A DNA stretch of 59,081 bases, taken from Candidatus Poribacteria bacterium. Lineage in GTDB: Bacteria > Poribacteria > WGA-4E > PCPOR2b. Below are positions 52,367 through 59,081 of the stretch, piece by piece (within the stretch, counting starts at the first letter, position 1; every line of letters begins with the position of its first letter). The notes under the pieces were generated by a model. It had not been told where the DNA came from and ran no database searches. It saw only the letters and a list, made by a program, of their open reading frames with translations. Both the position numbers and the translations under genes were made by a program. Location of the stretch: NCBI GenBank assembly GCA_003635265.1, contig PYIZ01000016.1:1-59081 (forward strand), given 5' to 3'.

Positions 52367-53362
52367 TTAAAACCAGCCATTCGCCCTGTACCAGTCAGCC
52401 GTTTCCTGAATCCCTTTTTCAAGGAAATAGACCGGGCGATAGCCGAGTTCCTTTTGTGCCTTTGTGCTGTCACAGATCCAGAATCGCTGTTTCAGATCTT
52501 GGACTTTTTGGCGGTTCAACGTGGGAGTTTGGCGCGTAACCTTCGCTGCAGCCTCTGTGAAGATCGAAATAAAATCCAGCAAGAAAAACGGCACTTTCAC
52601 CTTGATCGGACGCTTTTCCAGTGCATCAGCAATTACGCGCTCAATACCCCGCCATGTATGAATATCACCATCCGTTAAAAAATAAGTTTCACCGATGGCA
52701 CGTTCGGACAGAGCAGCAGTATAAATTCCGCTCACCAAATCTTTCACATGCACCAAACTCAACAGCTTATCTGCGTCACCGAGGATTGGTATCACGCCAC
52801 GATTAATCATCTGAAAAAAGAGAAAGATGTCTGCATCCCTCGGTCCATAAACCGCCGGTGGACGAATAATTGTTATCGGTAGCCGATTCGCATACTCACG
52901 GACAACCATCTCACCTTTGAGTTTACTGCTACCGTAATCTGTCAGTGGCTGCGGGGCAACATCTTCCGTGTTCGGTGTTGCATCGTGACTCGGACCAACT
53001 GCAGCGAGGCTGCTGCAATAGACAAACCGATCTATGGTCTGTGCACCCAAACACGCTTTAATGAGATGCTTTGTTCCCTCGGCGTTGACCCGATTATAGG
53101 TTGCAGCGTCCGGCGCTTTGGTCAAACCGGCGAGGTGAAAAACCAAATCGACATCTCGAACATGCTCCACCAGGACATTGGAATCGTGCAAATCACCGAT
53201 TACCAGTTCAACCTGCGTCGATTTTGTGGCGAGTAGATGGTCGAGCCAACGCAAATTACTCGTTTTACGGATTAAGCAGGTAACGTGATAACCTTGATCA
53301 ACGAGTCGCTCGACCAGATAACTGCCGATAAACCCTGTTCCGCCGGTGACATAAGCCTTCAT
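52367..53362 (-). CDS. NAD-dependent epimerase/dehydratase
   Basis: A 331-residue extended SDR. The Rossmann motif is MKAYVTGGTGFIGSYLVERL; the catalytic Tyr-x3-Lys is in LTDYGSSKLKGEMVVREYA; IIRPPAVYGPRDAD follows. Frames open further upstream, but the ATG at 53362 begins exactly at the Rossmann strand and avoids a 96-bp overlap with the flippase-like gene. It acts on a nucleotide sugar or a related hydroxysteroid-type substrate; which one is unknown. Confidence 0.92.
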   Translation of the reverse strand: MKAYVTGGTGFIGSYLVERLVDQGYHVTCLIRKTSNLRWLDHLLATKSTQVELVIGDLHDSNVLVEHVRDVDLVFHLAGLTKAPDAATYNRVNAEGTKHLIKACLGAQTIDRFVYCSSLAAVGPSHDATPNTEDVAPQPLTDYGSSKLKGEMVVREYANRLPITIIRPPAVYGPRDADIFLFFQMINRGVIPILGDADKLLSLVHVKDLVSGIYTAALSERAIGETYFLTDGDIHTWRGIERVIADALEKRPIKVKVPFFLLDFISIFTEAAAKVTRQTPTLNRQKVQDLKQRFWICDSTKAQKELGYRPVYFLEKGIQETADWYRANGWF

Positions 53363-53400
53363 AGATGAAACCTGCACGAACTCATAAACTTGACGCGCGT

Positions 53401-54468
53401 CTACTCTTCGATTTCCTCGTTTTCCTTCATTTCTCGATTTCGGAGGTCTTTCGTCAATTGTGTCATTAAAACAATGCCTCCAACCGCAACAGCGCAATAG
53501 GTTGTGAAGAATCGCGTGATTAGCGCATATAGACCAAGTGCTCCAGAGTGAAGGAGTGGCTTCATCAGAATTGCAATTAGAAACTCTGATATACCGCTTG
53601 CGCCTGGGCTAGGCGCAAATAAGGTCACAAAACTGATTATGACTTGAACGGCAATGACATGCCAAAAGGGTGCGTCTCCACCCAACGCGCGAACTATAAC
53701 ATACCCACCGACGAACCGACTCGTATAAATGCCCATCGTAAAAACGAAACTCAGCAGGCATACCAATTTATGTTCGGTCACAAACATACGGGTGAATGCT
53801 TTGTGTTCCACAATCACGTTTTCGAGCGTGAGGATCAAACGGTCTAGAATGTTTGCAGCAAGTCGAAAGCCACGTCGTTCTGGCAGTTGGATGCGGGTCA
53901 GAGGAAGCAATATTGTTTCCGGTTTGATTAGCAGAAGGAGAAAGACAAAAAGGGTAAACGCGAACATCAGCAGACTATATTGACTGACAAGCGTAATTGC
54001 TTTGGGAAGAAAATCGGGCGCACGCTGCACAACATACCCTGTCGAAAGCATGAGGAACGTCAGGGTGCCAATGAAACTGATGACGCCGGTGGTCACAATT
54101 CCTGAGAACGGGACACCTGCCCGATTAAAAATATAGAGATGCCCAAGCCCCCCGGTTTGAAATGGCGTGATTCCTCCGATACATAGGGTTGCCAAATTGG
54201 CTCGTAGGCCGTGAAGAAATGTCACGTGCGGCGACATCCTCCGAACAAAAATATAAAGACGTGCACCGCCCGATAACCAATCGCAGAACATGCAAAGTAC
54301 TGCGAGCAGTAAGAACTTCTCGTTCATTGAGCGTAGGACAATGCCAATATTCGCAGTATCGCTCCGTAAAAAGCTAAGATATAATCCAACAATTGTGCAT
54401 AGAATGAAAAAGAGTGTTCCACGTGCAAAATTTTTCGGATTTAGCGATCTGCTAACGAATTCCTTCAT
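53401..54468 (-). CDS. Flippase-like/LPG-synthase-TM (UPF0104) membrane protein
   Basis: A 355-residue protein of six to eight membrane helices of the lysylphosphatidylglycerol-synthetase-TM type (PF03706): LLAVLCMFCDWLSGGARLYI, LATLCIGGITPFQTGGLGHL, and SFVTLFAPSPGASGISEFLI, which is the typical PxPGGxGxxE-like motif. Members translocate or synthesise lipids. It lies 38 bases upstream of the epimerase start, so the two are probably co-transcribed and may act in glycolipid metabolism (inference). Confidence 0.85.
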   Translation of the reverse strand: MKEFVSRSLNPKNFARGTLFFILCTIVGLYLSFLRSDTANIGIVLRSMNEKFLLLAVLCMFCDWLSGGARLYIFVRRMSPHVTFLHGLRANLATLCIGGITPFQTGGLGHLYIFNRAGVPFSGIVTTGVISFIGTLTFLMLSTGYVVQRAPDFLPKAITLVSQYSLLMFAFTLFVFLLLLIKPETILLPLTRIQLPERRGFRLAANILDRLILTLENVIVEHKAFTRMFVTEHKLVCLLSFVFTMGIYTSRFVGGYVIVRALGGDAPFWHVIAVQVIISFVTLFAPSPGASGISEFLIAILMKPLLHSGALGLYALITRFFTTYCAVAVGGIVLMTQLTKDLRNREMKENEEIEE

Positions 54469-54584
54469 ACAGTCAGTCCTTGGTACATACGTATTTTTGA
54501 AACAGATTAGCGTGCCAATTTTGAATTGATGGATTGAGGCAATATAGACGGCAGGCTTAATGGCAAGGTTCAGCTCATACCCAC

Positions 54585-55460
54585 TTACTTAATGTCCAAG
54601 TCCAAACGAATATTCAACGGCATCGCTGAATGCGTCAACGCACCAACGGAGATTAGGTTTACACCCGTCGCCGCAACGGCTTCAACCTGATCTAACGTAA
54701 TTCCACCTGATGCTTCGGTGAGGATGTTCTCGTCAATTTCTCCAACAGCAGCCTTCATGAGACTGACCGGCATATTGTCGAGCAATATGATGTCCGCTCT
54801 CGCCGCCTGTGCTTCTGCGACTTGGTCAAGTGTCTCAACCTCAATTTCAATCTTCAACGTCTGCGGCACAGCCGACCGAGCGCGTTCGATTGCTTTTGCA
54901 ACACCCCCAGCAGCGACAATGTGATTGTCCTTGATTAGCACACCATCGTAAAGCCCGAAGCGGTGGTTATGTCCGCCACCGGCGCGAACCGCATACTTTT
55001 GTAGCGCTCGCCAGCCGGCGGTGGTCTTTCGGGTATCAATGATTTTAACATCGTATTTAACTGTAGCAGCGACAAACTGTGCGGTCAATGTAGCAGTTCC
55101 CGAAAGGCGTTGCAGAAAGTTGAGCGCAATACGTTCACCAGTGAGGATAGATTTCGCGCTCCCTTCCACTGTCGCTATTGATGTCATGCTTTCAACACAA
55201 TCACCGTCAGCGACAAGCATCTGAAAATCAAGATCTGAATCAAGTTTTTCAAAGACACGCTGCACAATCGGCAGCCCAGCAATCACCCCTTCAGTCTCAG
55301 TGAGGATCGTGCCTAACCCTCGCTGCGAAGGGGAAACTGTGGATTCGGTTGTAATATCGCCAATGCCGATATCTTCTTCAAAGGCTAATTCTATGAGCGG
55401 ATCAATTGAGCGGAAGTTTAACATTGCGGGCATTCGATTGTGCATGTGTCTTAACTCCAT
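54585..55460 (-). CDS. nadC: Nicotinate-nucleotide pyrophosphorylase (carboxylating)
   Basis: A 291-residue quinolinate phosphoribosyltransferase of NAD biosynthesis. Motifs are FEEDIGIGDITTEST, then GERIALNFLQRLSGTATLTA, KIIDTRKTTAGWRALQKYAV, RAGGGHNHRFGLYDGVLIKD, and IEIEVETLDQVAEA. This is the complete family signature at normal length. Its start overlaps the Uma2 gene by ten bases, and the ATG at 55442 or nearby is an alternative. Other NAD-synthesis genes are not in the window. Confidence 0.96.
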   Translation of the reverse strand: MELRHMHNRMPAMLNFRSIDPLIELAFEEDIGIGDITTESTVSPSQRGLGTILTETEGVIAGLPIVQRVFEKLDSDLDFQMLVADGDCVESMTSIATVEGSAKSILTGERIALNFLQRLSGTATLTAQFVAATVKYDVKIIDTRKTTAGWRALQKYAVRAGGGHNHRFGLYDGVLIKDNHIVAAGGVAKAIERARSAVPQTLKIEIEVETLDQVAEAQAARADIILLDNMPVSLMKAAVGEIDENILTEASGGITLDQVEAVAATGVNLISVGALTHSAMPLNIRLDLDIK

Positions 55461-56032
55461 AGCTCTTCAAGCGGAACTACCAATTCCGGGAACAACGATG
55501 GATGAAATTCATCGTTGTTAGTATGAAGTGCACAGCGAGAGTATCCGTTGGGTTGCCAGACGTACTCCTCTAATATTTGGGCAGTTGGGTCAATAATCCA
55601 ATAATGCAAAACTTTTGATTCTTGATAGATCTTAAACTTCTGATCTCGGTCAGTATTGGCGGTTGATGGAGAAAGGATTTCAACAATTAAATCTGGCGAA
55701 CCCTGTACGTTTTCCGCTGTGATAATTTGTAGACAATCTCTTGAGACAAACAAAAGGTCCGGCTTAACCAAAATTTCAGGGTCGGAACTTTCCGGATCAA
55801 GAATAACATCAAAAGGTGCGGTGTAAACTTCCCCAAGTTCGTGTTGAGTCACATGGACCGACAAAATAACGGATAGCCGGATTGAACACCGTTGATGAAC
55901 GCGATTCGGGGAAGTGCGCACAACTAGCTCTCCTTTCAAAATCTCGTACAAATTATCATCATCGGGCAATTTCAGGTAGTCACTGTATCGAAAAGCCTTT
56001 GGCAGAGATTGTATAGCTTGGGGCGTACTCAT
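55451..56032 (-). CDS. Uma2-family (DUF820) restriction-endonuclease-like protein
   Basis: A 193-residue Uma2 protein of PD-(D/E)XK-like fold: NLYEILKGELVVRTSPNRVH, then EILVKPDLLFVSRD, SPDLIVEILSPSTANTDRDQ and KFKIYQES. The conserved Asp and Glu (KPDLLF, VEIL) are present. The function of the family is unsettled; mobile or selfish nuclease roles have been suggested. The ATG at 56032 follows GAAGGAGGG, so it is preferred over the upstream frame. Confidence 0.88.
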   Translation of the reverse strand: MSTPQAIQSLPKAFRYSDYLKLPDDDNLYEILKGELVVRTSPNRVHQRCSIRLSVILSVHVTQHELGEVYTAPFDVILDPESSDPEILVKPDLLFVSRDCLQIITAENVQGSPDLIVEILSPSTANTDRDQKFKIYQESKVLHYWIIDPTAQILEEYVWQPNGYSRCALHTNNDEFHPSLFPELVVPLEELWS

Positions 56033-56078
56033 GATAAGCCCTCCTTCTTCTGTAAATTGCCTCACCGGTCCGAGTTCT

Positions 56079-56435
56079 TCAAATATACATACCCTGACGA
56101 GGAATTGATTTTTCCTCCGGTTTCCGAATATAGCAGAGGGCATGCTTGAAGATCAAAACTTCTGATGCCGGAGCCTCTCCGGAAGTTGTAATGCTGATAA
56201 GATAAGGGTTCATCCAGTTAATCTTTCCCTTGACCACACCGTCACCAAGTGTCCCAAATTCGAGAACTTCTTCCTTGCTTAATTGGGCTTCAAACTCATC
56301 GGTATCTGATGAAAGCCCTAGTTCTGTGTGTAACCGTTGAATCTCTTGTTTGAGTAGATTAATGTCTTCTCGATTTTGACGAATCTGCTTCTCTAAAACC
56401 TCGACATCTGCAAAGCTGATTGCTTCTTTAGGCAT
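56079..56435 (-). CDS. Small protein with coiled coil and Sm/Hfq-like segment
   Basis: A 118-residue hypothetical protein. Residues 10-45 are a coiled coil (VLEKQIRQNREDINLLKQEI). The end contains GKINWMNPYLISITTSG, followed by VLIFKHALCYIRK, which recalls the Sm2 motif YKHAISxI of Hfq and its preceding strand. The linker has many acidic residues. If the resemblance is real, it is a coiled-coil-tethered RNA-binding protein; this is a by-eye similarity only. It lies upstream of the Uma2 gene on the same strand. Confidence 0.55.
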   Translation of the reverse strand: MPKEAISFADVEVLEKQIRQNREDINLLKQEIQRLHTELGLSSDTDEFEAQLSKEEVLEFGTLGDGVVKGKINWMNPYLISITTSGEAPASEVLIFKHALCYIRKPEEKSIPRQGMYI

Positions 56436-56642
56436 TGTTCGGCAGTGCCCTCCAGCGGTTAATTAGTGCGTGTTGATTATCAGACGAAGCCGTGGTATAG
56501 ATTCGACAGTGCCATACCACAATGGCTTTTGGCGGAAGCAGAGACAAAGAATAGCATCTCAAGAAATCCTTGTCAAGGGTTTTTAACGAAGGGACGTAGA
56601 CGGGGCTATTTGGACTCTATCGTCGAATAGCGGATTTTTTCC

Positions 56643-56671
56643 TTGATAAGCGCTGCCGATCTTGTTACAAT
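56643..56671 (+). promoter_or_regulatory. Sigma70-type promoter of microcompartment cluster 2
   Basis: TTGATA (56643-56648), 17 bp, TACAAT (56666-56671). It is 43 bp before the shell protein ATG, which is preceded by AGGAGGG. This gives cluster 2 its own promoter. Confidence 0.65.
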
Positions 56672-56714
56672 GAAAGACATTTCAATGTGATACTTCAACT
56701 AGGAGGGAAATAAC

Positions 56715-56987
56715 ATGGGTGAAGCATTAGGATTGATTGAAACAAGAGGTTTAGTCGGTGCAATCGAAGCAGCGGATGCGATGGTCAAAGCCGCCAACGT
56801 CACGCTCGTTAGCAAAGAAGAGATTGGCGGTGGTTTGGTCACTGTCATGGTTCGTGGTGATGTCGGGGCGGTTCAAGCCGCAGTGGAAGCAGGCGCTGAA
56901 GCTGCAAAGGTTGTTGGCGAATTGATTTCCGTGCACGTCATTCCGCGTCCACACGCAGAAGTTGAAAATATGTTGACTCGTGGATAA
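56715..56987 (+). CDS. Bacterial microcompartment shell protein (BMC-H)
   Basis: A 90-residue single-BMC-domain protein, very similar to the shell protein at 31798: [59 protein letters not shown], and [15 protein letters not shown]. The pore loop is IGGG. It lacks the acidic tail of its paralogue, so mixed shells with a different surface charge are possible. The aldehyde dehydrogenase follows after 110 bases. Confidence 0.96.
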   Translation: MGEALGLIETRGLVGAIEAADAMVKAANVTLVSKEEIGGGLVTVMVRGDVGAVQAAVEAGAEAAKVVGELISVHVIPRPHAEVENMLTRG

Positions 56988-57097
56988 CTGTCAGCCCGAA
57001 CCCTTCGGCTAGCTCAAGGCAGGCACTTGCGAAAAGATCGAGAATTCGCATCCGCAGCCTGATTTTCCTAGCCGCATTATAGATCAAGGAGGCCCGC

Positions 57098-58552
57098 ATG
57101 GCAGAGATCAACGAAGCACAGATCGAGGAGATTGTTGCACAGGTCATCAGGAATCTCCAGAATGATGGGCAACACCTACCGACAACAACACCTCAACCCG
57201 CAGTCCCCAGTGCGTCCGATACAGGGATCTTTCCCACCGTAGATCAAGCGATTGCTGCTGCCAAAGCCGCTCAGGTGGAATTTGTAAAACTCGGTTTTGC
57301 CAAGCGTCGGGAAATCATTGAAGCGATTAGGCAAACCTCGCTTGAGCATTCCAGAGTGCTCGCGGAACTCGCTGTCGAAGACACTCAAATGGGAATTGTC
57401 GAGCATAAAGTGATGAAGAATGACGGTGGGGCAAACCTATCCCCCGGCGTGGAAGATTTGAGTTCGGAAGCAACAACCGGAGATACTGGACTGCTGCTTG
57501 TGGAGTACCTTCCCTTTGGTGTGATAAATTCGATCACACCGACCACGAATCCAACATCGACTGTCATCAACCATGCAATTATTATGCTCTCAGCTGGAAA
57601 TTCGGTTGTATTCAGTCCACACCCGAATGCACAGAGATGCACACAGGAGACGATGAAGGTCATCAACGCAGCGGTTATCAAAGCAGGGGGACCTCCCAAT
57701 ATGCTCACAGCCGTTGCAGAGGCGACACTGCGACGGGCGAAGGAGATTATGGACCATGCGGATATCGCAATGGTCGTTGCGACAGGCGGCGGCAGCGTTG
57801 TGAGAGCCGCGCTCACCAGCGGCAAGAAGGCGATCGCAGCAGGTCCCGGCAATCCGCCAGCGATCATAGACGAAACCGCAGACTTGGCGAAAGCGGCGAA
57901 AGATGTCATAATCGGAAACAGTTTTGATAACAATCTACTCTGCATTGGCGAAAAAGCCCTTTTTGTGGTTGATTCTGTCGCTGATGAAGTTATCCGTGAG
58001 TTGCAAAACAGCGGCGGCTACTTGACCAATCCACGTGAGCAGCAAGCTGTCGAAAATGTCGTCATCCAAGATGGCGATCCCAACATTGACTACATCGGTA
58101 AAGATGCAAACGTTATCCTTGACGCGGCAGGAATACGGGCGACAACAGGGACGGTGTCCGTCGTCGTTGAAGTTCCCGCCGACCACACCTTTGTTATTGA
58201 TGAATACCTGATGCCGGTGCTCCCAGTGGTTCGGGTGCGTGACTTTGATGAAGCATTGAAAGGTGCGCTGGCAGCAGATGGGGGACGTGGGCACACCGCA
58301 ATGCTCCACACCAACAATAGTGCACGAATTACACAATTTACACAGGCGATGAACTGTAACGTTACCGTTGTAAACGCGCCGTCCTACGCTTGCGCTGGAA
58401 TTGATGGGGAGGGATTCCTCGCGATGACGATTGCGGGGCCTACCGGCGAAGGGTTTACACGCCCACGTACTTTCACCCGTCAGCAGCGATTGACCGTTGC
58501 AGGGGAGTTGTCCGCTCACCAAATTCTTAGCAGTGGAAGCCCCGTCCTTTAG
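57098..58552 (+). CDS. CoA-acylating aldehyde dehydrogenase (PduP/EutE type), C-terminus made by inserted repeat
   Basis: A 484-residue microcompartment enzyme converting an aldehyde to acyl-CoA with NAD and CoA. Residues 1-22 are an encapsulation-peptide-like helix (QIEEIVAQVIRNLQ). The ALDH core has ITPTTNPTSTVINHA, VVATGGGSVVRAALTSGKKA, AGPGNPPAIID, and the catalytic Cys282 in SFDNNLLCIGEK. The family end GPTGEGFTRPRTFTRQQR is present. After GELSA, the last 11 residues (HQILSSGSPVL) and the stop codon are encoded by the TnpB-type hairpin sequence, so the native end was replaced. The loss is small and activity probably survives. Confidence 0.92.
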   Translation: MAEINEAQIEEIVAQVIRNLQNDGQHLPTTTPQPAVPSASDTGIFPTVDQAIAAAKAAQVEFVKLGFAKRREIIEAIRQTSLEHSRVLAELAVEDTQMGIVEHKVMKNDGGANLSPGVEDLSSEATTGDTGLLLVEYLPFGVINSITPTTNPTSTVINHAIIMLSAGNSVVFSPHPNAQRCTQETMKVINAAVIKAGGPPNMLTAVAEATLRRAKEIMDHADIAMVVATGGGSVVRAALTSGKKAIAAGPGNPPAIIDETADLAKAAKDVIIGNSFDNNLLCIGEKALFVVDSVADEVIRELQNSGGYLTNPREQQAVENVVIQDGDPNIDYIGKDANVILDAAGIRATTGTVSVVVEVPADHTFVIDEYLMPVLPVVRVRDFDEALKGALAADGGRGHTAMLHTNNSARITQFTQAMNCNVTVVNAPSYACAGIDGEGFLAMTIAGPTGEGFTRPRTFTRQQRLTVAGELSAHQILSSGSPVL

Positions 58553-59081
58553 GGCAGGGAGGAAACTGCACCTGCTTTTTTGATAGATTCAAAGCATTGA
58601 TTATGAAAAAGACTTATCAATACAGAGCCTATCCAACAGTCAAGCAAGCCAATAAACTGGTCGCATGGCTTGAATCCTTCGGAACTTGTATAATCAAGCC
58701 CTTGCATGGCGTAAGGACATCTACGAACAGACCGGTCAGTCGGTTAAGAAATCAACCCAAGAAAAAGCCTTAACGCTGTTTCGCCAAGAATCAGCCCCCG
58801 TCGCATCACTTCATATTGACGTTTTGCAGGATACAATTGACCGATTAGACAAAGCCTATCAAGCATTTTTTCGCCGTGGGAAGAAAGGCGAAAAACCCGG
58901 CTTCCCACGCTTCAAAGGTGCCGGTCGGTATCGTTCAATGACGTTTAAGCACTTGGCGAAGCAGTTGGTATGCGCTATCGGCAAGCGGACAGCGCGAGTC
59001 GTCGTGCCGAAAATCGGTCATGTTAAAATCCATTACCATCGACCGTTGCCCGATGGGAAAATTAAAACGTTGACGGTACGG
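58517..59081 (+). mobile_element. IS200/IS605-type element (tnpB, partial)
   Basis: Begins with the third copy of the CACCAAA-to-ACTG hairpin sequence (58517-58569), which overlaps the end of the aldehyde dehydrogenase gene. A tnpB gene starts 33 bases later and continues past the window. Whether this hairpin is the left end of this element or a right end left by an earlier insertion cannot be settled here. Confidence 0.75.
58603..59081 (+). pseudogene. tnpB: TnpB-family RNA-guided nuclease/transposase-associated protein, frameshifted and partial
   Basis: The ATG-initiated frame reads MKKTYQYRAYPTVKQANKLV and AWLESF, then goes out of frame at 58680-58681. The continuation is in the frame beginning with AAC at 58683: NLYNQALAWRKDIYEQTGQS, then RLDKAYQAFFRRGKKGEKPG, FPRFKG, KIGHVKIHYHRPLPDGKIKT. 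One missing base (C before GG, restoring SFRNLYN) explains it. These segments match the N-terminal part of TnpB/OrfB. The RuvC catalytic part lies beyond the window. It is either a broken copy or a sequencing error. Confidence 0.8.

Noticed and set aside
53363..53497. A 45-residue N-terminal extension of the epimerase
   Set aside because: The extension overlaps the flippase-like gene, is rich in Arg and Cys, and precedes the Rossmann strand that always starts this family.

Overview
Organism. The window is bacterial and mid-GC, and its genes carry Shine-Dalgarno sequences (AGGAGG, GGAGA and similar). Four secreted PQQ-type beta-propeller proteins, a phytanoyl-CoA-type dioxygenase, a formylglycine-generating-enzyme-fold protein, an FG-GAP/ASPIC protein, a MotA/ExbB-type proton channel with an extracytoplasmic domain, and a microcompartment locus with PduL and a flavoprotein occur together. 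This suggests a Gram-negative heterotroph of the Poribacteria/Planctomycetes-like kind, with 'Candidatus Poribacteria' the best guess. That is inferred from gene content; there is no rRNA marker in the window.

Layout. Positions 1-2782 hold a truncated FGE-fold protein and a PQQ propeller. Positions 2990-6882 (minus) are a compact three-gene unit: two DUF488 proteins, then a 947-residue RecQ helicase with an extra N-terminal domain and a Gp157-like C-terminus. A Yip1-type membrane protein follows. Positions 7802-12175 (minus) are an operon of creatininase-like hydrolase, Fe-dependent alcohol dehydrogenase, PQQ propeller and HemW-like radical SAM protein. Positions 12311-20568 (minus) carry a metabolic series: PQQ propeller, PhyH dioxygenase, PaaK/LuxE-like adenylating enzyme, TPP enzyme, aldehyde dehydrogenase and APH-fold kinase. 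Positions 20592-22567 hold an AAA ATPase/TOPRIM pair of defence type whose second gene is cut by an in-frame amber codon. A large PQQ protein and an MDR oxidoreductase follow. Positions 26293-31580 are bracketed by two inverted solo copies of a 51-nt TnpB-type hairpin and contain an ABC permease, an FG-GAP/ASPIC protein and a peptide-type solute-binding protein.

Positions 31798-33658 are the first microcompartment cluster (shell protein, PduL, flavoprotein). Next come envelope genes: an RS-rich secreted protein, a DUF5683-like protein, an NTF2-like lipoprotein, and a large outer-membrane-type protein behind a long structured leader. An ExbB-fusion/ExbD/ExbD set and an NtrC-type regulator follow. 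Positions 45209-56435 (minus) carry rhomboid-TPR, a PolX with a degenerate polymerase site, GT39, GNAT, a beta-hydroxyacid dehydrogenase, an epimerase, a flippase-like protein, NadC, Uma2 and a small coiled-coil/Sm-like protein. Positions 56715-58552 are the second microcompartment cluster (shell protein, CoA-acylating aldehyde dehydrogenase). The dehydrogenase ends inside a third copy of the TnpB-type hairpin, which is followed by a frameshifted tnpB running off the window.

How it works together. The two microcompartment clusters complement each other: aldehyde dehydrogenase makes acyl-CoA, PduL converts acyl-CoA to acyl-phosphate, and each cluster supplies a hexameric shell protein. Three of the putative cargo proteins begin with encapsulation-peptide-like helices. 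The strongest candidates for undescribed systems are the DUF488-DUF488-RecQ/Gp157 operon and the ATPase-TOPRIM pair. No rRNA, tRNA or CRISPR array was recognised.
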